A DNA stretch of 64,000 nucleotides from Ananas comosus (Eukaryota > Streptophyta > Magnoliopsida > Poales > Bromeliaceae): assembly GCF_001540865.1 (NCBI RefSeq), contig NC_033636.1, positions 3,830,184 to 3,894,183 of the forward strand. Reading direction: 5' to 3'. Numbering within the stretch: position 1 is the stretch's first letter; each line of letters begins with the position of its first letter. Shown in pieces: positions 24,058-35,700 of this stretch. Made by a program: the position numbers and the translations under genes. The notes beneath the pieces are model-generated. The model was given only the letters and a program-made list of their open reading frames with translations. It did not search any database and was not told the origin of the DNA.

Positions 24058-25835
24058 GGCAGATCTAGCGGACGCGAGACCGGTTGATTCGTCTGTCTTG
24101 ACAGATCAACATCTCCATAGGTTTGGATTTATCAAGAGTGAGACGAGAGCGAAAAATTTTAAGTGAAAGTTATCATAGTATTAATAAATAGAATTGTTGA
24201 TCTAACTATTTTGTTTACACTATAGGGGTATCGTACTGTTCAGTTTATAAAGTATAGCCGCAAGTTAAACCAGTGGAGACTTAATCATCCAGCGGTGCTC
24301 GATCTGCTACGACAAGCTAGATTCTACTATATTTCACGACTTAGACGCATGCAACTGGATCAGGCTTTATTAGGAGCTATGGTCGAGATGGAGATGAGAG
24401 ACACAGACTTTTCACTTCTGCCATAGTGAGACGACGATTATACTTCAGGATATGGCAGTTATTTCTGGTCTTTGTGTGGATGGTAAGCCTATGACTGGGG
24501 CTGCATTGTACCCGTGGTCTAATATTTTTGGTCTTCATGTGGATAGGACCATAAATATTGAGTTTTATCGAGACGAGTTAGATCAGTAAAGAGAGTCCCA
24601 GGTACGTATTAATGCAACCATCTTTTTCAATATTATACAAATGTATTAATGCATTCAGCTGACTATTGGCTTGCTCACAGATTATATGGAGGTCGTATAC
24701 ACAGATGCTGTTATAGCCGCTTTACCGGCATTTTGTGTACATGGCAATCAGATCCGGCGATCGAGGACTATGCTGATTTGCTTTCATATTGTAGAGATGC
24801 ATGTACCAGATCAGAGTTCTACGACAGTTTGGTCTTCTCTAGCATATACCCATTAATGTGGAGACCATCCGTCGTGTGACTTCTCAAGGGCGGCTAGATG
24901 AGGATTGGGCAATCTTTTATGCTGCACACATCGAGAGATGGGAAGAGCGATAACAACACATTTTCGACCAGCTGCCAATTAGTGGTGAAGATCCAATACA
25001 GGCGGCCACCATTTACATACAGTGGTATTGGCGGATAACGAGGAGATGGATTTCTTGTCTAGTACATCGTCTTTCATTGACTTACCAGTCTCGTGGGCAG
25101 ACTGAGAGAGCTTTGATACAATCACTCATATATTAATTATTATTTTAATCTTATATTTAATATAGATTGAAAAAATTGAGTTTTTATCTATAATGCAGGT
25201 GGGCGCATTACGACATACTCACTACAGCATGAGACAGCTAGTTGATGATCCCACTGCGATCCATATAATGCTAGAGTCTCTGATGGGCATATGTGCCCAT
25301 ATTGAGTCGATACTAGAGTATGTTCCTGTGATACTTGTTGCCAGGGATATAGGGGGTCGAGATTTTGCTCACACCTCGACATCGGGAAATTAGATGCGAC
25401 GGTCTCCGTCTTCTATTGGATCATATTCGACATGGAGTCAGCGAGTGTCATGGTCTCCATCTGCCATTGACGTTGGAGTTATGCCCGTCGCCCCTTCGAC
25501 ATTTCCTTTAATGTTGGACTCGCTTCCGCCATCAGTTTAGCAAGCGTACTTTAGACTCGTCTATTCTCGTCGTCATGACCCGTCATCATCACAGCACTGC
25601 CCAGCATCTACACCGGCCATTGTCGAGGGTGATAGACCAGAGCCAGAGGAGACTCAAGCGATTCCGGAGCATATTGAGGGCATCATTATCGCGGATCTCG
25701 ATCAGATCGCCGGTATCGAGCTACTTGATGACGTACCTCTTGTTGAGCTTGATGTTGATCGTGGGCGTGCACGCAGACGTGGCCGAGGACGTCGAGGGAG
25801 AGGAAGATCGAGGGATTTACATTTATATGATTTAG
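24058..25835 (+). pseudogene. Plant mobile domain (PMD) protein gene, broken
   Basis: Starts around MADLADARPVDSSVLTDQHL and continues HPAVLDLLRQARFYYISRL, then ILQDMAVISGLCVDGKPMTG and LYPWSNIFG, the hallmark of the PMD (aminotransferase-like) family found in MAIN/MAIL proteins and in transposons. Later parts give VDDPTAIHIMLESLMGICAH and a C-terminal basic tail RGRARRRGRGRRGRGRSRD. A frameshift lies near 24410 and stops occur at several places. PMD genes are often linked to MULEs; here it directly follows the transposase and probably belonged to the same element. Confidence 0.82.
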
Positions 25836-26039
25836 ATCGAACACATTGTATAATATTATATATCTCTTTATTTAGTTCATATTTGTTTGTTGATATTTCT
25901 ATACTATTGTTTGTATCTTGTTGTTCTTTTTGTTTTGTTGTTTTTCTTGTTGAAATTTTTATTCTCATGAAATTTCTTACTCCAAACTTGTACAAATTGT
26001 TGTTAGAAACTTGTTAAAAAAAGGGACTGATATAGTTTG

Positions 26040-26600
26040 CATTGAAGGCGGTGATCCATTCACCGTCTTCATGAAGACGATGAACAGTTTACCGCCTTCA
26101 AAAAGATGGTGAATGGTTCGCCGTCTTATCTGTATTCCAATACCGATCTCCAGGACTTAGAGAAATTTCGAGGGAAATTGGGGAATTTGCACTAAAGGTG
26201 GTGAATTATTCACTGCACCGTCTTCACTTGGTATATTACAAAGATGACGAATCGTTCACCGTCTTATCAATGTTCCAACACCGACCTCCAGGACTCAGAG
26301 AAATTTCGAGGGAAATTGGGGAATTTGCATTAAAGGTGGTGAATTGTTCACCGCCTTAGTGAAGACGGTGAACCATTCACTGTCTTTACTTGGTATATTA
26401 CAAAGATGGCAAATCGTTCACCGTCTTATCTGTGTCCCAACACCGACCTGACCTCCAGGACTTAGAGAAAATTTCGGGGGAAATAGGGGGATTTGCACTA
26501 AAGGCGGTGAAACCGCCTTCACTTGATATATTACAAAGGCGGTGAATTATTTACAGCCTTATTGAAGACGGTGAACGATTCACTATTTTCAGAAGAAAAT
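26040..26600. repeat. Array of GGTGAAT-GTTCACC palindromes in larger tandem units
   Basis: At least ten versions of a 20-bp palindrome of type GGCGGTGAATNGTTCACCGYCTT occur here. Three larger direct repeats of about 140-170 bp, each with CTCCAGGACTYAGAGAAA and AATTTGCAYTAAAGG, contain them. The same palindrome recurs at 43610-43950 and 48045-48260. It lies subterminally in the MULE. Confidence 0.88.
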
Positions 26601-26709
26601 TTTGATGTGGCACCCACGTAGCGAAAAGAGGTTTACTCTTTCAAACATAAATTTTAAAGGGTTAGTGCACAAAATACTAATTTTGAAGGGTTATTTTGTA
26701 AAAAAGTCC

Positions 26710-26777
26710 TCTTAACACCGTAGCGACTAGCTCCTGCGGTAACCCGTCCTCAGGCGCAGCAGATACGATCGCAAGAG
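26710..26777 (+). promoter_or_regulatory. CLPP3 5' leader remnant between a MULE end and the ATG
   Basis: Only 68 bases separate the MULE terminus from the CLPP3 start codon. No TATA box is visible in them. Either the transcription start lies within the MULE end or the MULE contributed promoter sequence. Confidence 0.55.
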
Positions 26778-29700
26778 ATGATGGAAACTATCGCTACTTC
26801 CTCCTCCAAACTCGTTTGCCCATCATTCCCATCTCTCCTCCCTTCTCACGGCCGCTGCCTTTCCCGTCGGAGCTCCGCCCCTGCCGCCGGCGCCTCTGCC
26901 TCTTTCGGGCGGAGGAGGGCCCGCGGCGGCGCCGTGCGGGCGTCGGCGAAGGTGTTGGGCACTCGGAGGACTCTGACGGCGGGATGGGATATGGCGAAGT
27001 CGCTGGCCGGGGGTTCTTGGATGCCGAGGTTCGAGGAGCTCGACACCACCAACATGCTCCTCCGCCAGAGGATTGTCTTCTTGGCCTCTCAGGTCGGCTC
27101 ACCCTAAACTTCACTATTTCATCTTTGTCCGTGCTTATCGTTAGTAATTTGATTTTGCGAGCTGGGGATTTGGCCTATCGCTGAGCTTGGCCTCAAAGAT
27201 CACGCAATCCTGCTGGTGCGGTAGATTGTTGCTGCCATGTTTACCGGCAATAACGTCCATTTATAAATCGAAAAAGAGAAAAACTAAGTGGAAGAATGCA
27301 AAATCGTCCAGCAGCTGTTCCTGCATGTGTGCTGTGGGGATGGTTTTTTATTTTTCTATTTTCCTTTTTGGGGAGCCTTTTGATGGCAGCTGTTTGATGA
27401 TATGCCCGAGAGAAATGGGGTGTTTGGAATGGGTCGCCCAAGTGTCGTGAGTTCTCATTACGAACTGGATTTAGTGGGAGTTCCTTACGAAAACACTTAT
27501 GGGGGTGTTTGAAACGTCTAGTATATACATGCCCTTAGTCAAATTACGCTGAGCCTCTGATCGATTGGGACATGTGCATCATTCTTGGCGTTGAGGGAAA
27601 GACGATATTCAACAAGTATTTCTGCGAGTTCTTTCTTTTAGAATGGCTTAGCATGCAAGAAAAAAAATGAAAAGCTGAGAGTAGAAATACTTGTTTTGCC
27701 AATAACTGTGAGAATGCCAAGGAGATCTATCGCCTAGCTATGGACTTTATTTCTTGTAAAAATATCTTCTCTTGGGATAGATCCCTTTCACAGAAAACCT
27801 GTATTAATCTGCTGGTTGTGTTTGAGACAACAAAAAAATTCCTTTCAATGGCAATCCAAACACTAATGGCTATTGTTTCCACTCTCACTAAACTCGACTC
27901 ATGGTTGAATTGCTCTTACGTCAATCTAAATGAATATAAATGATATACAAGGAACCATAGGGTGGCAATGTGAAAATGCACTAAGGCCGTGCTTAGATGG
28001 TGGGATAAGTTATCCAATGATAACTTATTCAGTATAAAGATTTTCTTGTGTTTGAAAGACATAAATTTGACTTTTGCTCCTTGTTGGGCCTTGTTATCTA
28101 TAATTTGGTAGCAGAACATATTTCACTTACAAGATGATTTATCTTATTCTAAAAAAATGACATGATCGCCGAATATACTATTCCTTTTTAGACATTTGAT
28201 CACACTCCTAACTTCTAATCACAAAAGAAAATCCTCATATTGAATAGGATGCCACTAGATAACTTCTTCTGACATCCAAACTAGGTGAAAATTTCAAAAT
28301 ATAATATGAGATTATTGCATGTATTTAACTTGTATTTTAAAATATGAAATATATAGAAAGATCTTACATGAGCTGGTGAAGTCTTTGACAAGTTAAATAT
28401 CCGATATCATGTTTTGTTTAAAAAAATTGAATTCTCTTAGGAGCCGTTTGGTTGGATGTAGTTGCAAAAACAGTGTAGTTAGAAGTATATGCAATTGCAA
28501 ATACTGCAGTTGTAACTACACCTAGTTTGTTTGGTTTTTATACAGTTGCAACTGCTGCAGTTACGTTTCTTCTGTTTGGTAGGCTACAGTTGAGATTTAT
28601 ATTTATAAACATTGTTACTGTTTAGATAGAAAGGTAAGATTACCTCTTCTTAACATAACATATTTATGAGATCTTTTAAATATTAATTAAGACTTATATA
28701 AATATATAAAATTTACGTATTATCAAATTATATATGAATTTAATAAATTTTAAACGCAAACATATTATAAATTTGGTCATAACAAAAATTAAAATATTAT
28801 TGAACTATAAAACTAAATGTAAATTAATCCATAATAGAGTTAACAAATAAAAATATAAAATAAACCCATGTCTAAGTCCACACATACTTAAAATGCCAAA
28901 AATAAAGTTCATATAATATTCTACCTTATTCAACAACTTTTTAAAATGACGGAGACTAAGATATAACCATAAGGCTTTTATTTCTGAAAACAAACTATCA
29001 TTTTTCTTAACCCTAAGGATTTGGTTCATCCTCATTGGAATAGAATCTTGTTCGCCGAAAGCGTTGCATCCATTTCATGCGCATGTCCAAAGGCTTTGCC
29101 ATAAAGCATCTAGCTTGCACATCACTGTCCATTAAAAAATCATAAGCATCTTCGAGATGTTCAGTTGAAAATGGTAGTTTCATTACCTCCTAAAATAGCT
29201 CATTTGAAAACTGAAGAGATCTAGTTCCTTTTAAGGCCGTTGCGACTTGTCCTACTTGTGTCGCTAATTCACGTATCACTTCAGTTTAACTATCACGTAG
29301 TCTTTTCTCACCAATTTTTTTGTTCTTGTGTTTTGAAGAGGTTGATGTAGTTTTCCTAGGAGTAGACGGTAATTGAGAGGATTCTATGAACATTAGTTCA
29401 TCCAAACCAGCATCACCCTCATTACCTGTATCAATGTTAATAAAAGGACCATCTAAGTTCACATCGAGTGCTTGATTAGTTTGCTTCGTATATTTGCCTG
29501 TTGCTTGATCATTGCCACATATCAAAGCCAGCTCATCATAGTCATTGATCGGTTTATTAATATATGGCTCATCTTTTGGATTGGCCTATTGAAAATATTA
29601 CAGACTAACATGTATTAATTTCACATAGATAGATTAATAGTAAAATAATAGAAAAATACTTGTAGATTACTTTACCTGAATATATGTCTTGTACTCATCT

Positions 29701-32700
29701 TCTCCGATTATTATTTTTTTCTCTTTCTCATCCCATCCAACATCGCTTTTTTTCCTTGAGTTGTTTGATTTGTGTCCATCTCACTCGTAGTGTTCTCAAA
29801 TGATTCCTAACATTGCTTTCAGTTGTTTTACAACCAAATTGTTCATTGACAGCTACCACCGTTGCATTGAGAGTTTGAGGCTTAAAGGACTTGTCAATCT
29901 TCATTCCTTGTCTAACTTGCTCAGCCATAAATTGAATGAAAAATCTACTCATTATAGAATTCCATTTGAAAGTACTGCTTTTCTTGGAGCTAATATTACT
30001 ATGTATTTCACTATCCATAACCTATAAAAAAAAGAAAGTGAGATAATAGAAAAGATAAATGTAAAAATTATATCGGATATGTCTTAATATATATCACAAA
30101 TATTTGATACATAAAAGAAAACACAACATCATAGAATTAAGCAAAATGCAATCACACAAAATAGCACACGGCACACAACTCATATAGAAAATTCGTTCAG
30201 GAGTTCTACTTTGCCACATTTCCATCGCTATCCTGTTCCTCTTTTCCTCCCATTTCACGTGCCTCTTCCCTATATTCACGTCGAGATCATAATTGAGATA
30301 ATTGAGTGGAATGAGATGATTGTGCTAGCCATTCTTTTTCGCTTGGTACTAAATCATCTCCTCCATGAGACATTATATAGTTATGCACAATGCAACAAGC
30401 AAGCACTAGATCCACTTGCGTTGAAAAAGGAAAGAATAGCCTGGAGGTTAAAATTTTAAAACGATTTTTTAATGAACCAAATGCACACTCAACTGAGGTT
30501 CGTACAGATGAATGTCTATAGTTGAAAAGCTCTTGTGGGTTTGAAGGAGTACGAGCTCCTTATTCTCGTAAATGATATCTAACACTTCGATAAGGTGATA
30601 TAAATCCAGGTCTAGTTGAATAGCCTGCGTCAACCAGATAATATTTTCCTACAAGATAAACAGAATAAAACTTTTGTATCATTATTAAATTTGAAACTTT
30701 TGCTATTATAAATATTTTATATAATATTTAGTTTACCTTGAGGAACCCTAAGACCACTAGGTCTTTCAATAGCATCACGTAAGACAAGCGCGTCATGTGC
30801 CGATCCCTCCCATCTAGCTAAGACGTATGTAAAGTGCAAGTCAAAGTTTATCGCCACTAATACATTTTGTGTAGGGTAAGATTTTCTGCCACGAAATGCC
30901 CCAACTTGATAATGGAACTGATGCATGTATGTGCGTACCGTCGAGTGATCTTATACAATCCTACCATAATCATTCATATAATATTAACAATAATTTTGAT
31001 GTGAACTTTAACAAAATCATAGTATTTTATATTTTAGGAGAGAATTTACCTTGAAAAATGGCATAAACTTATGGTTCGATGCAATTCGTTGATGCACTAT
31101 TATGCTTGGTGGTCTTATTAAGTCATTGCGAAGCTCACCAATTGCATGTAAAACTTGATTGAAATAGCGGCTTACTGTTTCACCAGAACGAGTAAAATTA
31201 TGCCCAACTACTCTATTCCTAACATTATGTCCAATTGTTTGGAGAAACTTTGCAAGTTGCTCTTCCACGCAAACATTGAGAGTGTCAGTAAGCAGTCCTC
31301 GCTGACGTAAAATTTCGGATAGTCGAAAAAAAAGATCTCTCCTCATTCGAACCATATTTAGACATGCAACATCGGATCCATATAATAATCACTCTATATA
31401 AATGCTTTGTTCTGATTCTCTGTTAGCCACAAGCTCTCTAATAATATTTAAACGATGCCTATACCAAATTCAAACCGTATAGGCTACTGCAACCACAACT
31501 TGTGCTGCGGCTTCAACACCGTCGTTGAAGAAAAAATTTTCATCGGCCATCTATAATTAACAATAGATAAAAATAAAATAAAAAAACCTCATAATACAAT
31601 TCAATGTATTAAGACAACCCAAAATACATATCATCAATGTATGTAGCATCAAAACGCAACATTAATTATAAAAAACCATATTAAAAAAAACAAAGCATGT
31701 ATAATAAAATAACTATATCAATTACCAACATCACATGACTAGAGAGAGTGTGATGACTATTTCTGTGTGAAAGAGAGAGTGAGAGAGAGAGACGCACCAC
31801 CCTCGATGCAGGAAGACGGGAGCTATGGAAACAGTGGCGGCCACAAACCTTAGGACCTATTGTGAATAGATATTTTTGGAAAAAAATAAAGAAGCAAATA
31901 AAAAAATCACATTTTTTTAAATGGGTGAGCCGATTAGGGCCCAACTGCTGCAGTTGGGTCCGTTTATGCAGATGCAACTACAGCAGTTGAGCCTAACTGC
32001 ACCAAACCAAAGAAAAGATTAATTGATGCATGCATTTCCAACTGCATTGCAGTTGGAAATGTATGCAACCAAACAACCCCTTAATGTAGTCTATGCGTCT
32101 GTCCTGTTAGACTTAAATACTAATCCTGATCATTTTTCCTATTTTTGAAATGGTGAACAGGTGGATACGATGACAGCTGATCTTATTATTAGCCAGCTCT
32201 TATTTTTAGATGCGGAAGATCAGGAGAAGGATATCAAGTTGTTCATTAATTCACCGGGTGGCTCAGTTACTGCTGGTACTTTTGTTGCTTATAAGAAATC
32301 AAACCAAAACATTTTCCTAATTGTTTTCTTCTTATTTTGTATGAATATCATTATTTTGCAGTACTTAGTTGCTTAATCTGCACTTAAAGAAAAGTTTTTG
32401 TGTGGGGTGCTAGGTGTCTATTATTTGCTACATAAAGAATACTTTTAGCAAGGGAATGTGTAGATGCCTTTGAATTGTGGAATGGTTTTAGCTCTTATCT
32501 GTTGTAGCTTAAATAAAATCTTTAAGGCCTCATCTAACAGAGTTGCTGTTTTCCTGTTTTTCCTAAATAGAATTTTCTATACGAATTAGTGTAGTGCAAT
32601 CATTACATCCAAGGTGTTTATTTACCCACAAAAAAAAACTTGAGGAAAGTCTTTGTCATGCCCCGGGACCGATACCGATTTGGGCCGGCCCGAGCACGTC

Positions 32701-35700
32701 GAACAGACGCCGAACGGACAGAGTTTTCCCTATCCGCCCAAGGCTCATCACTTGTACATTTTCAAACAAGAAGTGCACTAGCGGAAACATACACAAACGG
32801 CTTACACGAGGGTAAGCAATAGCCATGAGTGAAAGAAAGGGAACTAAACATCTACACAAGTACTATGATTCTCTTTTGATCACATACATTGCATTTTATC
32901 CAACTTGTACATTTATAAGGCCTTTACATTTCATTACATCACTTGCATCATTTCTTTTTACATCACAATGCCTCAAAATAAACTTTACAATCTTTTCTTT
33001 CTTTGCTTGATACATCAACATCTTAAATCATCAAATACAAAAGATGAAATAAGGGTATGCTACTACAAAATGTATAAAACCCGACTCGGGTAGTCACTGT
33101 CTACCGCGCGATACCTTTATCGCGGTCGCTCGCCGGCTCGCTTGATCCCGGCTGTGGAATAGTGGGGTGAGAACAACAACAAAGTTTCCAGTGGGTTCGG
33201 CCCCAATCTCATCGACTTTCCCACTAGGACTAACTCAGGCATAATAGAAAGGATAAGCAGAATAGTAACCAAACTATAATCATGATGCTAATATGTCTGA
33301 ACAATAAAGCAAGAAATATGCTCAATGTAAATCATGCAAGTATGCAAGTTTTTTGTTCTTTACTCTTTATTCTTTAATCTTTGTTCTTGTTCTTTAATCT
33401 CACGGCTAACTCGGGGGTTTCGCCACATTAACTTGCCCACATTAAGTCTATCATCGCGGTCCCTCAGCTGCCTCCCGCTAAGACCGTCCTCGGGTTTACT
33501 CCAACCCGTAATGCAAAACTCCGGAGCGCATTGCTCGAGGGGGAGCGACCGCCCTCGAGCACGGAACTCATAGCAAGTATGATCAATCCTTAACTCTAAG
33601 GATAAATAGTTCAATCATTGTCTTTACACTAACTCTAGTGTTCTTTACATCACTTTATTTTGCTAACTCTAGCAATCATTGTTCTTTAACTTTACTCGTT
33701 CTTTATGCCACTTTCATTTTCTTCACTTGTCTCTAATCATTATCATTGTTCTTTGCGTCACATTTTTCTTGGATGCCACACACTAACTCTAGTGTCACAT
33801 TACTTTACATTATCGAATGCTACTCGATCTATGTTTTATTGTGTCATTTTGTTCTTTCCTTTCATTGGGTGCTCACATTATATCTCATGCATACATATAG
33901 GATTAAATAGGTTCTCAAACATTTCAAATAGCACGTGTACTCACATCATGCAACATTCACATATATAACATCACATCTACCCTATAATGCATGCAACAAT
34001 ATAAACATATGCTCAATTGAATGACACATTAGGTATAGAAGGAGTTCCAACGAGTTTGGATAGCACCACCCACCTCGCAGGCGTACTAGGATGCTACAAT
34101 GATTTTCTTGGGATTTTTAGACTCCTAGTTCGTCACCTGGGCAAAACGAAGCCCTATTAGGCCATTTTGCTCATATCTTTACATTGGCTTTTCGTAACGT
34201 TAATCCGAGTGCACCAACGCGTCGGAAATACCCCCAATTAGGTTTCTAGAGGGTCAATTTCACTTTGAAATCCTCCCAAGCAAAAGTCCCAAATTTGGGT
34301 GCCCTAGCTCAGCCCACATCAAAACCTAGGGTTTGATCTCTTAGAGAAGCAAAAGTAAGCTTCAAATCATGTAAAGGTTCCATTTGAACCATTCTTAGCT
34401 CAATCAAAATCCATTTTAGGGTTTCACCATGAGAGGGGTTGAAGCTTACCTTCAAGCTTCACCACCTCCACCCAATCCATTGTTTGATCTCTAAAAGAAG
34501 CAAAAGATAGCTCCAAATACTCTAAAGGTTCTATAAAAACCATTCTTAGCTTAATCCAAACCCTAGTTTGGGTTCTACCATGAATAGGGTTCAAGCTTAC
34601 CTCTAAGCTTGCTCCTATGTTGCTCCAAAGAGGAAGAAGAGGAGGTAGCTTCACTCTTTAGCTTCTTCTTTACCTTCTTTCTCCTTTTTTTCTTCTTCTT
34701 TTCCTTTTTCTTTTCTTTCTTTTCTTTGTCTTCTTCTTCTCCTTCTTGTCTTCTAGAGAGAGAAGGAGAGGTGAGAGGGTGTGAGAGGGAGAGAATGAGA
34801 GAAATATCTCGTATCCCCTCTCATTTCACTCTATGGGTTGCATAATTGCAATTAGGTCCCTCAGCTTTTATTTTATTAAACTGCTTGAACTGGGCAGTTT
34901 TCGGGTTCGGGGATCGGTCTCCCAGACTTGGGACCGGTCCCAGAGAGCTCTCTCGCAGCACAGCGGGGGCTTTCGCACGAGGCAACTGGTCTCTCCCAGG
35001 GAGACCGGTCTCTCCCCGCAGAGACCGGTTCCCGAGGGCTAGTTTTCTGGGATTTAGCCGATTTTCAGCCTTTCTCATTTCTCACGCGTTCGGGGACCGG
35101 TCTCTCCCACCAGGGACCGGTCCCCGAGAGCTCAAAAACTGCAGTTTGCAGATTTTTGATTCTTTAGCTCTTGAAAACCTCCCACAATGCAGTTTTCTGT
35201 CTCGAATCTGTTTATTTCCTCCCGTTTACTACTCCATTCGGGGTGGATCGGGGCGGGAGCTCCACCAACCCGGATCCATTTGCATCCCTAATCCTGCCTT
35301 GCTTCTTATGCTTTCCATATGTGCCTTGATTTTGGACTGCCAAGGCATTTTAGTAGCCTTGGCCCGATGTGCAAGTACAACCATTTTTGAACTGCCAAGG
35401 CACTTTAGTGTTAGTTATGGAAAACCCTAGGATCCATCTAGAACGTATCTAATACCTAGAGGGAGGTGAATAGGTATGATGTCCAAACAACAAATCTCAA
35501 TGCAATAAAAATAAATGCAGAAACTAAAAACCAGCACATCGAGATTTACATAGGAAAACTCCAACTTGGAGAAAAACTTATGGGACCAACATGCGAAAAA
35601 TAATCCACTAAAAATAAAAGATTATAAGGTGATTACCGACTCCACGAACTTAACCCCTCTTTTATCTCCTACGGATCTCGCGCATGCCGCTAGGTTGTCC

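Larger units (their letters stand above)
22197..26709 (+). mobile_element. Decayed MULE (Mutator-like) element with plant mobile domain
   Basis: The left part was cut off by the copia LTR. The right end, GGGTTATTTTGTAAAAAAGTCC at 26688-26709 (complement GGACTTTTTT...), matches the termini of the MITE at 43520-44042. Inside are the transposase C-terminal half, a PMD gene and a long array of palindromic repeats (26040-26600). A hAT element interrupts the transposase. Left terminus and target duplication are not available. Confidence 0.75.
28440..32080. mobile_element. PIF/Harbinger element with both genes, in CLPP3 intron 1
   Basis: Imperfect terminal inverted repeats (left GGAGCCGTTTGGTTG, right CAACCAAACAACCCC) and target duplication TTA (28437-28439, 32081-32083). 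Subterminal regions repeat words like TGCAGTTGCAACT. It carries the two genes such elements need, a Myb/SANT-like protein and a DDE transposase, both on the minus strand. Both genes have breaks, so the copy is probably dead. Confidence 0.92.

Noticed and set aside
26040..26600. CRISPR-like repeat array
   Set aside because: Plant nuclear context; repeats are palindromes within larger tandem units, without spacers of even length or cas genes.
27986..28290. MITE in CLPP3 intron 1
   Set aside because: Only a weak inverted similarity (GGGATAAGTTATC against GATAACTTCTTCTGAC) and no target duplication.
32161..32376. Separate small gene starting at exon 2 of CLPP3
   Set aside because: The frame is the ClpP3 exon plus read-through into the intron; the donor at 32276 and the phase match exon 3.
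34846..35430. 194-codon open frame
   Set aside because: It lies in a gypsy LTR and runs over its broken end; it is Arg/Pro-rich because of ACCGGT repeats and has no known domain.
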